Source: Symsagittifera roscoffensis (lineage: Eukaryota > Xenacoelomorpha > Acoela > Convolutidae). From it: 64,000 nt of DNA. Every line of letters begins with the position of its first letter. The stretch's first letter is position 1. Positions 22,760 to 35,056 of this stretch are shown piece after piece. The stretch spans positions 49,521,346 through 49,585,345 of the forward strand of contig NC_087064.1 in assembly GCF_963678635.1 (NCBI RefSeq), given 5' to 3'. The notes below the pieces were generated by a model that was given only the letters and a program-made list of their open reading frames with translations, searched no databases and was not told where the DNA came from. The position numbers and the translations under genes are program-made.

Positions 22760-24110
22760 GCTAGCCCGGTCAGTTGTCTCAAGAAAAACGTTCTGCACGT
22801 ATTGAAACTACGCGATTCTTGTTTGAAGATTTATCCAGTGGATAAAGCAACCAAGGACTTATATTGCGGGTTCACGGACAACGCCATCAACATCACCGGC
22901 AAATTGATACTTCCGATTTTCTCAAATGGATGGTCACACGAAGATTGCCATTTTTTCCGATTTTTTCCGCCATTTTGTCAATGTACGAGAGGAACATCCT
23001 CGGAAACGACAACCTGCCCAAAGTGGAGATAAAACTCTCACAGAAATACTTCCCGCACTTCCAGATGAACAAAATGTGTTGGTAAATAAAACTTTTCCCA
23101 CCACAGAAATAGACAGGGAAAATGCTCACATCTCACGTCTCAAAGACATTAAAATTAAAAAAACTTTTCCTTCGGATTGGGAAAACCGAAAATAAGATGA
23201 AAATAACCCATTTTCACGAGCATCTAAAGCCAAATCAAATAAAAAGTAGACGCCTTCCTCTCCATTTACTCGAATCAGTTGAAACCAAATTGAACCGGCT
23301 AAAAAACTAAGGACATATTAAGAAATTGAAAAACTGCGACGAAGATCGTTTCAGTAGCCCGATCTTCATTACTTGTACAAAAGACAAATCAATCAACTTG
23401 GCATTAGATTCAAAATTTATCAACAAGCAAATCAACAAAAATGAATACCAAATACCAAACTTTCAAGAATTTGTAGATAACGTAGCAGCTCAAATTTCAA
23501 ATGATTCCGTTGGAGAAGTATGGTTCACTAACCTTGTTTTAAAAAATGGCTATAGTCAACTCGCCTTAGGCAGTTTTATTAGTAATCAAGGTAACTTTAG
23601 TAAAGTTGGCGGCGATTTTAACGGCACCCATCAGTTTTAACTGATTTTTATGGATTGGGCGATATGCCTAACGAATTTCAAAGAGTCATGGACTCAACGT
23701 TAGTAACGATCCCTTTTACAAATTGTTACTTATATGACCTTTTAATTGCAGCCAAAGGAAGCTTCTTAGACAAAAAACATTGTTTTTAAAAACTTATCAA
23801 CTTTAGACAATTACAATTTTGCCTTCAAGTGGTCAAAATGCAAGATTTTAAAAAAAAATTGAATGGCTGGGTTTTAAAATCTCAAGTGCAGGAATGTCCC
23901 CGTTGATTGACAACACGAAAGCATTAAAGGAACTAACTATCCCTAAAAATTTGAAGGAATTAAGATCGTTTTTCGGGTCCACAAATCAATATATCAAATT
24001 CATTCCTAATTTAGCATCTTCGAGAAGCTCGCTCCGCCCCCTGCTAAATAAAAGTCTTTTTTTCAATGGAATCACGATCATACAAAAGCTTTCGAGAAAA
24101 TCAAACCGAA
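22760..24110 (+). pseudogene. Gypsy B protease and reverse transcriptase, degenerate
   Basis: The protease-end block lies at 22925-23040 (ERNILGNDNLPKVEIKLS, split over frames). The RT N-terminal part is at 23326-23640: FSSPIFITCTKDKSINLALDS, then NKNEYQIPN, then VWFTNLVLKNGYSQL. The motif A aspartate is replaced by Val (LVLK for LDLK). A shifted frame near 23650-23690 reads DMPNEFQRVMDST. The thumb is at 23894-24118 with LKELRSFFGSTNQYIKFIPN. The YxDD box survives only as a YLYDLL-like stretch near 23730. The enzyme is dead. Confidence 0.75.
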
Positions 24111-24960
24111 ATTGTTAATCTGACAGAAAATAATAAATAAATAAAATCGACGTAAAACATAATACCAGAATAAAAACCGCTGCATCACAGAACGGATTAG
24201 GGGCATCTCTAGAACAACTCTATGGGAACGATTGGATAACGGTTTCTTTTGCCTCTCGCTTTTTAAATCCACGCGAATCTAACCACTCTACAAATTAATT
24301 AGAACTTTTAGGAGTCGTTTGGGCGGTGAAACATTATAAGAACTATCTCTATGGATCAGGCTTTGAGTAATTACAGATCCTAAAGCAGTACTTTCTCTCT
24401 TTCAACAAACTACGGGAATGAAACATGTCATAGTAGAGTAACAATTAACAACACAGATGTTACCTTTAAATTTAAAATTAGGCAGCTGGCAGCAAAAGAT
24501 AGGAGATTCACCGATTTAATTTCAAGAATTCTATCTGGAAAAGACTCAACCCCATCACATTATGACGAAGAAAATGTAGTCGCGATTATTTATGAAATCA
24601 TGAAAGCAATTTATCCTTCGGATAATCGAAGACAGTCGTTCATTGCTATTGGTTCGATTTTGGAAAGTTCCGATTACGCAAGATTATGTAATTACATATT
24701 AGCATCAATTCTACAACTTATTAACTCGCCTTTTCCAACCATTACCTCAAATTTTAATCGAACAGAATTCGGTACTTTAAAATGTATTCCTTCGGATTAT
24801 TCGAGTATTAACCCTTTAAAATTTTTTATTTCCGATTCCGCATTTTTTTATTTTTTATTTCTCAATGGTAGCATAATTAACTCCGCTTTAGATAGAAAAA
24901 TTCTAAAAACTGTGAATACGGAAACCAATAAACTGTAAATAACCCGTCCACTTCCGGTAT
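24111..24960 (+). pseudogene. Gypsy B RNase H and connection region
   Basis: In the plus frame near 24160-24330 I read SQNGLGASLEQ, WITVSFASRFLNPRESNHSTN and LELLGVVWAVKHYKNYLYG, the conserved core of gypsy RNase H, interrupted by one stop. Next come IRQLAAKDRRFTDLISRILSG and an open 112-aa frame (24600-24938) of connector. The enzyme would degrade the RNA strand of the hybrid during cDNA synthesis. Confidence 0.7.
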
Positions 24961-25930
24961 TCAAGTTTCTCTACAATTCCTTTTGTTATCCGATCAAGAA
25001 AAACGTGAAAAAAAAACTTGAAGTTGCCCGATCGTCCTTTGGATTTAAATACTTTACTTAATGCCAAATTAGTCGCTCTCCTAACCAAAGATGACCCAAT
25101 GTTGAGACCCATCGTGAAAGCACTTCAAGTCAAAATCAAATCGAGACGATTAATGCAAAATCTCTATAGTTTCATCAATTCGTACGGGACTTACACGAAT
25201 CCGACGAATTATTATAGATGACGCTAAATTAGTTATCCCCTTTAACCTCAGAAATGCTATGATGTAGACACTACACGAAACACACCTCGGCCAATTCGGA
25301 ATGAAGTAGATGGCCAAATACATCTGGTGGCCTCATTTTAACAGACAGATTTTTTTCCATGGCATAAATTGTTCAGAAAGCACAAAGATTTTGAAAAAAC
25401 GTAATTTCAAATTCTAAAATTAGTGAACTTCGCACCCTACTTGAACCCAACGAGAAACTCAACTTAGACTTCGCTGGTCCCTTAGTTTCTCACTGGGGCA
25501 CAAATAAAAATAATTTACTTTGCATCTATAAATTTTCAAATATTCCATTGCAGAGAGTTACTACATCCACGTCTTCAAAAACAGTTATCGAATTTCTTCA
25601 AGATGATATCTTTCTCCATGACATACCCTACTCCATCAGAATAGAACACGCATCCTGCTTTACAAGCCAGGATTTAAAAAAAAAGTTGTGACTCGAACAA
25701 TTTTGAATTCATGTTTTGTACAGTAGTAGACCATCGCTCCAACGAATTAAATAAAAAATTTGTACACACTGTAAAACTCAAACTCTTGGCAATGGCCTAG
25801 GTATTTCAAAAGTTTACACGACAAGATGCTATCTCAAAATTGATCCGGAACTCTCGGTCCTCTTATCAATCAAATTTTAAATGCTCTCCATTCGAAATAT
25901 ATTTTAATAGAAAACCAAGTACTATTTAGA
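24961..25930 (+). pseudogene. Gypsy B integrase, degenerate
   Basis: Readable pieces, in order: IPFNLRNAM and HLGQFGM with AKYIWWPHFNRQI (zinc-binding region, 25235-25350), then a core too damaged to show all three acidic residues, VDHRSNEL near 25730, and FKCSPFEIYFNRKPST near 25875-25925. Stops occur every few tens of codons. Identity as integrase rests on motif order between RNase H and the pol tail. Confidence 0.65.
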
Positions 25931-26239
25931 AACAAATGGCATCTGGTAAACCTTCCAATGGAATTTTCAACAAGGGCAAATCGACAGTGCAAGGAAAAAG
26001 ATAGGGACTGTAATGCGGACGACAGAGTGAGGATGGTTATAAATATACTGCGATCTCTAAGGAGAATTTGACATCGCTGGAAAAGGGATACGAATCAGAC
26101 TACCCATCTCCCTCAAAACCTTCCTTGTCTAGAATGCCACTTCAAAATCCATTCAAAGATAAAATGCTTCGGAAAACAAATGAGAGCATCAATGGAAATC
26201 CCTTTTACAAAGATTTAAACCAAAAAATTTATAAACACA

Positions 26240-27383
26240 TTTAGCACTACTCAAGAATTATCTGATGGAAAATCATCAGAAAATCAGACATCACTCTTCC
26301 AAAACCGAATTCTTCTAAAATCCGATCTTCCAAAGGCAACATATCGTTCCCATTTTCTCCTAATCCCGATGTTGAAGAAAGTACGAGGCGTGCGAAACTA
26401 TGGAAACCAAACCAACCTCGAAAACAGGAACCGAAGGCCAGAAAACAAATAGAATTGGAAACCTCAGACAACAATACTAGGACGAGGTTGTCGAAATCAT
26501 CAACGAACCCTTCTCCAAGACGGCCACTCAGATCTAAGAAGTCGACCACTATTCCAGGTTATTTAGCTTCTGACGAGTCGATGTTTATTCCTTCGGATTC
26601 TTCCGTTATTAGCGATTGCGAATGGATAGCAGGAGTCTTCCACTGTAGAGACGTGGTGAGGGAACGAATTATTTCCGGTAGCCTGAATGATATAAATAAC
26701 GATAAGATCACTGCTAATTCTCGTAATGCAAATGATAACAGAAAGGTTGAGATTTTGGACGACAACCCAAACGATGAGCTATCATCTTCACAATGCCCAG
26801 TTAGCATCATTCTGGCGGAACCAAGTGACATCCACAATAACAGATCCAAAAGACCAGATAATTGCAGCACACAGTGAAGATTCCCCGTTAAAATTTCCGA
26901 TTTACGAGATAGTTGACTCTTCCGACTAGGCCACACGCTCAAAAATCCGGTAACGAACCGCTTTTACGTCGGTCAAGCCGAAACGTGGGCACGCTAAAAT
27001 TTTACGGTAAAAGGTATTTTATAGATGTTATAGATCTATTAGAAGAAACATCTGGCTCAGCCTCGAATCCAATGGTCTTGGATAATGAATCCCATACTTC
27101 TTCTCATCACAGAATTTCTTTGGGCGAGATGACTATACTGTCGGACTCTTCATTTTCTGACACTCACTCCCGTTCCTCGACCGACGAATCCTTAAGAATT
27201 GCTATCAAAAACTACGATGAAAATACAGTCATAGACAGCAAACTATTCAATACAGATTTCGAAAACTTTATAAACTGCTACAAAACTTCTAATTCAAAAT
27301 TTTTTTTCTTTCTTCGATATACTCGGTGCTTCTCATTTCGTGAACTCTACACACAACAAAAAATCATCATATTCGCTAACTGA
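26240..27383 (+). pseudogene. Gypsy B Pol C-terminal tail
   Basis: Two open plus-strand frames, 26455-26877 and 26913-27383, are Ser/Asp/Asn-rich and acidic. The second contains LRRSSRNVGTLKFYGKRYFI, the RSSR-type motif that closes many gypsy Pol proteins. No catalytic residues. The unlabelled stretch 25931-26239 shows only broken frames. The last 100 bp before the LTR are non-coding. Confidence 0.6.
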
Positions 27384-27498
27384 TTGTTAACTCATATTTC
27401 TACATTAAAACTCCTTCGGATCAGTGTTCCTTATTCAATTTAATGCTCGGCTGTTCCAAAATCTAATTTAGCAATTTGCGTTTTCCTGCTCTGAGGAA

Positions 27499-27684
27499 TG
27501 ATGTGAATCCTTTTTTATATCTAATCTACTTTAGCTAATGACGTATCTAATTGATATAACCGGTGATATGATATAATGATTGACCTTCGCACTTTCATTC
27601 TCTCCGGAGGAGAGAATGCTCTGTCACTTTTTAATGTTTTGACTTTCAGATTAATTCACTTTTATCCTTTTAATCTTTTAACTG
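27499..27684 (+). repeat. 3' LTR of gypsy element B
   Basis: It starts tgatgtgaatcc and shares tatctaatcta, tttagctaatgacgtatctaattgat and gagagaatgctctgt with the 5' copy. It has a short insertion (gatatgatataat) relative to the 5' LTR. The end is near ttttaact. Confidence 0.75.
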
Positions 27685-27841
27685 TACTCGTGTCCCTGGA
27701 ATCAGTTGAACTCTGACCGCCTTCAGTTTTACCGACCAACCCTGGGAACAGACTTTTACATACAATCAGAGTACATACGAACCTTCAGTGTAAGAAGTAG
27801 AGGTCGACTCATCTAAAATCGCAGACTCTTGCTGTTGTAGT

Positions 27842-28252
27842 AACAAACGTGTTTCTTCTAGACCTCGACGTATTGTTGCACCTCTGGAATTGTACTATGA
27901 TAGGTTGTTTTTAGATGTGGAAGGTGAGTCTTGTGAGGTTGCCCTGAGCAGTGGAGAAAACCCGATTCTACGGAGCGAAGACTCAACCAGTGACCGTGTC
28001 CAAGAAATTGAAGATACATGCACAAATGTTTTAGTAAAGCAAACAATCAGCTCTACATCAAAGCTTCTCACAGGTGCTGCGACGGAGATATTTAATAAAA
28101 CTATGACCTTTATAGAGGACGAGGTTTACGAAACTATGATTTCCTTGTCACCATCAATTTTGGAGGACAGCGATCATTCGGATATATCCTCTAAGCTTAT
28201 TTGTCAAAACGTTGTTTATCTAAAACAATTGCTTCCGGAATCTCAAAACTAA
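27842..28252 (+). pseudogene. Second gypsy Pol tail downstream of the LTR
   Basis: An open plus-strand frame, with an ATG at the Met of MYYDRLFLDVEG but open upstream from 27842, contains SSRPRRIVAPLELYYDRLF. This parallels the RSSRNVGTLKFYGKRYF block of element B. It then becomes Ser/Glu/Asp-rich like that tail and ends with TAA at 28250-28252. It lies 160 bp beyond the right LTR, so it belongs to another copy of the same family, in tandem or nested with element B. A host gene remains possible but is less likely. Confidence 0.5.
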
Positions 28253-28559
28253 AGCTTATTAGCGTATATTTTCTTTAATTTTTGTTTAATACTAAGTTGG
28301 TAAAATTTTATGTGGATCGTTACAAAACTACTCTACATCTACTCGGCCTTTAATCAATGAAAATCATCATCGACAATTTTCGAAAATCTACGTAGACGAT
28401 ATAATAACTGCTTTTTTTATAACTCAAGTCAACACAACTCATCGTGAAAATCTGTGCTGCTTTTACATCCAGTCACTAAAATCACTTAGATAAAAAATAC
28501 TGGAAAAGGATGCAGCTACAAATACGATGTTGTCAAAATAGGGGTAAAATTAAATTTGG
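28253..28559. other. No gene seen
   Basis: Spacer between the gypsy tail and the 3' end of the LINE; AT-rich, no motif. Confidence 0.4.
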
Positions 28560-28570
28560 GGGGTTGTTGC

Positions 28571-28609
<39 letters not shown>

Positions 28610-29778
28610 GGCTTTCCAGTAAAATACTGGTGGGAATTTCTTCCATAGAGTTTATAATATTGTCCAGTTATTTTTGCACGTTGTACAGTCGCAGCATATC
28701 TGCCAAGTGCAGAGGTTGAGGGTACTGTATTTTTCACTGTAGAATTTCCACATAAGAGTTGTGATGCGCTGTTTGAGTCCCTGTTCTATCCTGAAATTGA
28801 CTGAATGATCAATTCTATTTGAAACTCTGGTTGTACGAAAAACTAATTCTCCCCTGCGTTTTTCTGTTCGAGTTTTGGGTAATTTGAAGGGCTCTAATCG
28901 TCGGTCAAGGGTATTGTTAGCTGTGGGAAGTGGGATGCTGTGGTGTTCGTGGTCAGTGCAGAGTTTTGAAAGCAAAAGTAAGTCATTGGTCTGTAGGAAC
29001 ATTGGCAGAGGTAAAATGTTGGGCATTCTAAGTTGATCAGTGTATTTTTGGCAGTGTTTTCCACATATCCACTTTACTACTTTCTTTTGAAAAAATTCAA
29101 GTTTTTGTAGGTCTTTTCTCAGAAGGTTTGCACAGTGACAGCCGTAGGTTAGGACTGGTAGTAATATTGATTTGTAGAGACCTAGTTTTACAAAGGTGTT
29201 GACGTTATATGCTACATTTCGTCTTAAACTGTATAGTAATTTGTTTGCTTTCTTTAATCGTTCGGTTAGATGAGTGCTCCAACTAAGATCTCCTAACATG
29301 TGAATACCCAGATCTTTTATAGGTTTTGGCTGAGCTACACAATTTCCGTTCAAAAATAGATTTATATCAACACCTCTGAAGTTTATTTGAGCGCATTTTT
29401 TGAATTCCAGTTCCATGTTGTTTTGTCTAACCCAATCTTCGATTTTGTTTAAGTCAAGTTGTATTTCATCTTGTTTGCGTCCAACAGATAGAATATTTAG
29501 ATCGTCAGCAAATATTGAGGGTTCACTGAAGCGTAGGACTTCAGGGAGATCATTTATAAAAACACAGAACAGGAGTGGGTCCAGGAGTGAACCTTGGGGT
29601 ACCCCGCTGGTTATTTCGAGGACGGTGGATGTGTAGAAATCAACCCGAACAAATTGCCTTCGGTTTCTGAGATAGTCGAAGATGATTTCTAGCAGGCATC
29701 CACCTACACCAATATCACTCAATTTTTGGAGTAATAATTTGTGGGGGACTTTATCGAAGGCCTTTGAGAAATCAACAT
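28560..29778 (-). mobile_element. Non-LTR retrotransposon (CR1/jockey-like), 5'-truncated
   Basis: The minus-strand ORF at 28652-29722 encodes 356 aa and is open upstream to 29778, where NVDFSKAFDKVP (RT motif A) is still readable. The RT continues with SGVPQGSLLDPLLFCVFINDLP (motif B), SIFADDLNIL (FADD, the catalytic box), then thumb-like and C-terminal regions with YKSILLPVLTYG and a Cys-rich end (CCDCTTCKNNW). The endonuclease, ORF1 and RT fingers are absent, as expected from incomplete target-primed reverse transcription. The 3' end runs into a (CAA)n tract on the same strand. The remaining ORF is intact, so the insertion is fairly young. Confidence 0.85.
28564..28609. repeat. (TTG)n / (CAA)n microsatellite
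   Basis: About 15 TTG units with one variant. It sits about 40 bp beyond the LINE stop codon and may be the element's simple-repeat 3' tail. The poly-Leu or poly-Gln ORFs across it are not genes. Confidence 0.9.
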
Positions 29779-30375
29779 TTCAGGATGTCAACCTTTCATC
29801 AGAATTTGTCTAATTCAGTCTGAAAAATGAAAGTAAGCGCACTTTTTATCGTATCGACGCGGAAACAATTTTTCGGAAGATTTTTCTAGAATCTTCTTCA
29901 TGAATGATAATATAATACCCCATTTGGCTAGTAAGATAGTTTTCATTTTTTTAGTTATGACGAATTTGCTGCCGCGCCAAAAAAAACTGCTTGATTTGTT
30001 TTGGAAGCACGTGTAGGCCTTCTCATAGCAATTTACAATGATCAGCAAAAACATTATGCGATGATTTAGCTAATTGCGCATAAGAAAATAGTTTTTTTTT
30101 GCTGGAATATTTTGCTAATTTGCTATTATTTAAGTTTTGTTGGCAAAACAAAAGTCCGACAGTAAATTCAAGTTTTAGTGATCGTTTTTGTGTTTGACAA
30201 AATATTTTGGCTCTTTTTCCAGGCCCCCTAACGTGAGCATCAATTTTATTGTCTAACGAGTGGTTTTACAAAATTAATTATGAAGACTAAATATGTTTAT
30301 CATGGCCTAATTTATTTGCATGTCAATTTTCATGACATTCGGACAATGCAAACAGTAATTTTAATTTTAAAAAAT
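29779..30375. other. No gene seen
   Basis: AT-rich DNA; the 79-aa minus ORF at 29815-30054 has no motif. Confidence 0.4.
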
Positions 30376-30840
30376 TGCAGGTGGGGGGGAGGAAAAAGAG
30401 CCAATATTTTGATGGACTCGACTTCATGTAATAATTTTGAGTCCAGCTGGTCGACTCAATTCCCGTCCCTGGTCGACTCATGTATTGACGTCCCCCTTTG
30501 TACTATTTTGAGATATCCCTTTTGGCTGACTGACCCTATAAACTTTATAAAGCACCTTCGGTGCCAAAATATACTAAACTCGAGGGGGGGGGGGGGGAGA
30601 GCGCGCCAAAAAAAACCCGATTTTTTGGCCAAAATGTTCCAAAAAGTGCCTAAAAACGCCTTTTTTGTCCTGTTTTTTCAAAAATTTGGCTGCGCCGCAG
30701 AAAATTTGGTAAAATGGGGTCTTCATAGTGATTTGGGAATTCTCAGAAAATCACTTTGGTTGACCTAAAAAAAAAGGTCGACATATTTTTTTGAAAATTA
30801 GCCCCCCCCCCTCCTCGAGAAAATCCTAGATCCGCCCCTG
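30376..30840 (-). mobile_element. hAT-like MITE copy, inverted orientation
   Basis: The right end, tccgcccctg at 30831-30840, is the family terminus. The interior (gcgcgccaaaaaaaa, tttttggccaaaat, gcctaaaaacgcc, tgcgccgcag) is the reverse of the copies at 15120 and 31560. It has G tracts near 30583 and C tracts near 30802. The left terminus is unclear; 30376 is where the G-rich end appears. Confidence 0.6.
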
Positions 30841-31142
30841 ATTCGACCCACTCTAAGTTTTTTGAACTGGTCAAAAAGTTAATTTCAAGGACATGATCGA
30901 GCAGTATAACGACTGAACTGATTTGACTTGCAAACTTTCCGGGTAAACATTTTACGTTATACTTTAAAGCAAAATAAAAACATTGAATTTATAAGAAAAT
31001 TCCAGCAAAATAATAACCTTTACATTCTAAACATTAGAAAGCTATAATAATAAGTAGCTTAAGTCAAGTGCTACATTGTCGAGACAAAAGGTTATTTGGG
31101 TTTTGTTTATATCAAACAACTTTGAAAACATCCGATTGAATC

Positions 31143-31410
31143 ATGAATTTGTTTAATGGATTTAAGTTTCTCGCTCTGATTCTCAGCGGAGTTGGGACTT
31201 TTTTGATATCAGCCGATGAAGCAAAAAAAGAACCGAAAAGTTTTTCTAAACTAGTGACCCAGTCCATCATTAAGGGCACTCCGAGTCGTTATCATTCGTT
31301 CTATGTGCGAGTAACCACTTCGGATCCTTTCTCGTGGTTGTTTTGTGGGGGTACTAGAATTGACAGTCTATGGGTTCTCACTGCAGCTCACTGTGTCAAA
31401 AACAGTTCCC
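31143..31410 (+). CDS. Serine protease homologue 2, exon 1
   Basis: The ATG at 31143 opens a hydrophobic signal peptide (about residues 1-23, FLALILSGVGTFLIS), then a short Lys-rich propeptide, then IIKGTPSRYHSFYV in place of the IVGG activation end of trypsins. The exon closes with WVLTAAHCVKN, which keeps the catalytic-type His (residue 83) in its Cys-flanked strand. A donor GTTAGT follows at 31411, leaving phase 1. Joined to exons at 54425-54515 and 54716-55199 the gene gives 280 aa, the normal size for a secreted S1-fold protein. Intron 1 is about 23 kb and holds the 18.9-kb retroelement in antisense. Confidence 0.75.
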
Positions 31411-31559
31411 GTTAGTCTCATCGCCAAGAACATATAAGCATAACTCTACCAAATGTGTTGACCTCTATACAATAAAAAGGCTGGTCATAATTTTGCAAAA
31501 AGAAAAATGTTTAGCATACTTACATGATAGATTCATATGGAAAAAATGCTTATCATACA

Positions 31560-31962
31560 CAGGGGCGGTTCTAGGTCTTTCTCGAGGGGGGGGGGGGGGG
31601 GGGGATTTTCAAAGAAGTTTTTTGTTGATTTTTTTATGGTTGACCAAATTGATTTTTTGAGCTCTCCCAAAGCACTAAAAAGACCTTGATTTGGCCAAAA
31701 TTTCTGCACCGCAGGCAAAAGTTAAAAAAAAACAGGCCAAAAAGGCGGCGTTTTTAGGCTTTTTTGGATAATTTTTACCAAAAAATCGCGTTTTTTCGGC
31801 GCGCGCTCCCGCCTCAAAATTAGTATATATTGTCTCCAAAAGCACCTTTAGAAAAACTTTAGGGTCCATCACCACAAATGGATATCTGGAAATAGTACCA
31901 GGGGGTCAAATCCCTGAGTGGGGGGGGGGGGGGGGGCGTCCGCCCGCCGAAATCCGCCCCTG
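31560..31962 (+). mobile_element. hAT-like MITE, complete copy
   Basis: Termini caggggcgg and ccgcccctg form a 9-bp inverted repeat with one complete match. The flanks atcataca (31552-31559) and atcaaaca (31963-31970) are an 8-bp target duplication with one mismatch, typical of hAT transposition. It is non-coding, with G tracts at 31586-31603 and 31920-31936. It sits in intron 1 of serine protease homologue 2. Confidence 0.75.
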
Positions 31963-32139
31963 ATCAAACAGTTTCCACAATAAAATGTTTGATAAGCATT
32001 TTTCTCTATGACTACAAAGTTGTTTGTCCATAACGTAGTCCAGTCTCACTTCTTCACACAAAATAACCACTCGCTGCAATTGTTTGTGTGCCGCCAGAAT
32101 TCTCAATATATTATCATGCTAAGAGACACTTAAATCTGG

Positions 32140-32875
32140 CCATGTTTTTTTCAACCACTTTTTTTTAGCGAATGTTTCAAGCCGTATACATTTTTTTTGT
32201 TGTTCGACTGAGTGAAAACCAAAAAAAGGACAAAATAAAAAACGAGAAAAACAAAAGTTTTATTTTATTGTAAAAATTTTTCTGCAAACTTTATATATGC
32301 AAAACGCTTGTCATAGATTTTCACAGTTTTCTGTACGTATGGAATTTTATGATAAGCGTTTTAGCATAAACAAAAGTTGCTTAGTTAACATCTATCGTCA
32401 ACGCGGGATACCCAACCCAATCCTTAAATCGAAATACGCAAAATTTGTTTGAGTTGCCTTTTCGGAGATTTAAAGACCCGATCTGCAAAAACTTAGTATA
32501 AACGAAATTTAATTTTCTTTATAGTTTGGGTCTTTAAATCTCCGGAAAGCCAAATAAAAAAAATGTGCCCTTCGATTTAGTGATTGGAAATCCCGGTTTG
32601 ACGATAAAATTTTAATATCAAGCAATATTTTAATATGTTAAATTGTTTATCATAAATTTCCATTTGTACAGAAAACTCCGTGAAACTCTAGGACAAGCAT
32701 TTTGCATTTATAAAATTTGTGTGAGAGTTTCTAAGAGTAAAGTAAACTAATTTTTCTTTGGTTTTTTTCGTTGCGTCCAATTTTTTGGATATCATCCAGT
32801 AGAATAACAAAAAAAAAATTAATTGCTGTTTGAAGCATTCACTGAAAAAATGTAGTGGTTGACTTTCCTAAATTA
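32140..32875. repeat. Foldback element with about 340-bp inverted arms
   Basis: 32140-32482 is inverted relative to 32527-32875. Matches include tcaaccact/gtggttga at the outer ends, gcaaaacgcttgtcat with its partner near 32690, and ttcggagatttaaagaccc with gggtctttaaatctccgg around a 44-nt centre. Arms have diverged. It lies in intron 1 of serine protease homologue 2. Confidence 0.8.
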
Positions 32876-35056
32876 ATGTTTCATTCATTTATAAATTAAA
32901 AGAATTAGAGTCCCAGATTTGAACAAAAAGCTGCATTACTTTTTAAACTCAGAATTGGATGAAATTCAATACATTGTCTCATGGTCCAATCAACTGTTTT
33001 ATCGCCACTTTGGGAAGATCAAAACTATATGTGTTGAAAAAAATGTTGAAACTATAAAATACAACCGAAAAAAGTTTTACGTCGTAACTCAATTTGCTGA
33101 TCTGGTAAGTTACTCATTCAGCAATCTTTTATGGAAAAAGAAGCATAGAAAAATGTACTTGTTTGGTTGTTTTGCTGTTTTTTTAACCAAAAAGTGCTTC
33201 AAATATAGCCAAAGCTTCAATTTTGACTTAATTTATTGTGTCTTGAGATCACAGTAAGTAGGCAAACCTCACTGAAATTGTTTTGAGCCATCAGTATGAC
33301 CTGGCTGCGGAATTAAAATTATTAGAAAAACCACTGACAATTTCTTCTATTCTAAGAAAAAGAACCGAAAAACTATGCTTGGGTGTTTTTCTTTGCAGTC
33401 ATGTGTCGGTGATTGAAACAATAGTTTTCAACAAAAAAATTGTACCCCAAAAATATCAATTTGCTAAGTTACTTTACCTCAGATAACTTTTTCGAGTTCT
33501 GTGGATTTAAGAAATGCAAAAGCTATGGGCTAAGTTATACTCGCTCTTAAGATTTTTATAAATGGTTCTGAACATAAACTGTTTTTGGGTGGCAATTTAT
33601 TCCTCATTACAAAATAAGTCCAAATTGGATTGCGGCAACGTAACCAGTCATTTGTATGGGTCACGTAATGTTCCAAAGTCTTTAAATAGTTAAAAAATTG
33701 TTTCATATTTTCCTTGCTAAAAACTTTTCTATAGTTTTTATAGGGCTGTTGAAACATTGATAGTTTCGAACTCACGCACGGGCAGTCTTGTTGACTTTAA
33801 GAGAAGTTCAAGTATCAAACTTTATTCAAGTTTTTTTAAATGTTTACGTGTTTGAGTACAAGTAAGATCACTTTCAAAACGGCTCCAGAAGTTTTGAGAC
33901 ATAGCTTCTGCAATTTTTGCCTTATTTGGGAATTGTTTTCGTCCTTTTATATTCTTTCAACATAAAGAAAAAGTGATAAAAGCTGCTACTGCGCTTTATA
34001 GAGCAACAACTTACCTTACAAAGTGGGATATTTTTTTTTTGCTGTGTTTGGATAAACAAAATGGAATATTTTTTTTGGGTTTAATTTTTCCCAATAAAAA
34101 CAGAAAAAAATGAAATATCGATTCAGCTCAACGTCTATTCAATTTTCTATATCACTTAAAATTTCCGTTTTGCTCCTTTTGTCTTGTGTATTTGCCTTGC
34201 ACTATTTTCCAAACCTTCTTTGGTAAAATAAAAAAATGTTTGGAATCTTTTTTACGACTCAATTTGGGACTACGAGCTTTTTTCTGACGCATCACCCGCC
34301 CACACGTGTGTTTCTGTAATCGTGTTTAAACAGGAAAAAAAACTGTATCCAGGGTACCACCTAAGCTTGCGCTGACTATGATGATGGCAATGTGTTTTCA
34401 AAAACACATTTTTTCATAAAACCTGTTACACTTCACAACAACTTGGGTCATTGAAGCCATCTATTGCAGTGGACCGCAAGAAAAACTTGCCCAATTTATT
34501 GAGCAGGCTTTAAAAATTTTAAATTTTGGTAAACCAGTTTGATCTATAAATCAACTTGGAATATTTTTAGATTTCTGCGCTTGAAAGCTAGTGAAGAAAA
34601 TTTTATTTTGTTTGCAAAGCAATTTTTTTTATGAAACAAAAGTTACATATATAACCAATTTGCATATAAAAAATTTGAAATGTTTCAAAAAACTCATCGC
34701 TTGAAAAGCTTGCTCAGAAAAATTAACTTTTTGCAAACCGACTCGATCAATGAAAAGGCCTAAAATAATCTATTAGAATTGATTACAAAAAGATTGCACT
34801 CTTAATTGTTGTGAAATCATTAAATATCTTCTAATCGAGTGTAGTTAGTCATAATAGAAAATAACTATTTTTCTTCAAATTTTCCTTGAAAAATTCAAAC
34901 ACAGTGGTATAATCAAAAACTAACAGCTGGTTTTGGCTAAAAACACGTTACATCACAAATCGGAATGATCATAACTTTTGTATTTTCTCATTTTTTGCTG
35001 ATATTAATTTCCTCTCTTTTATCGAACTTACGTCTTTTGTCGTCACTTCACTATAT
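32876..35056. other. Intron sequence, nothing recognised
   Basis: AT-rich. Short ORFs (32919-33257 plus, 33530-33775 minus and others) lack motifs. It runs up to the target site of the large LTR element. Confidence 0.4.

Larger units (their letters stand above)
21392..27684 (+). mobile_element. Ty3/gypsy element B, degenerate, plus strand
   Basis: Direct repeats at 21392-21570 and 27499-27684 flank gag, protease, RT, RNase H, integrase and a pol tail in the plus orientation. All frames are broken. The motifs place it near element A but in a different family: the integrase motif is SPFEIYFNRKPST rather than PFEAHFG. Total length of about 6.3 kb is normal for gypsy. The LTRs differ by substitutions and a short indel, so it is old. 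Confidence 0.8.

Noticed and set aside
28510-28719. Plus-strand ORF with a poly-Leu run
   Set aside because: Caused by the (TTG)n tract and antisense to the LINE end.
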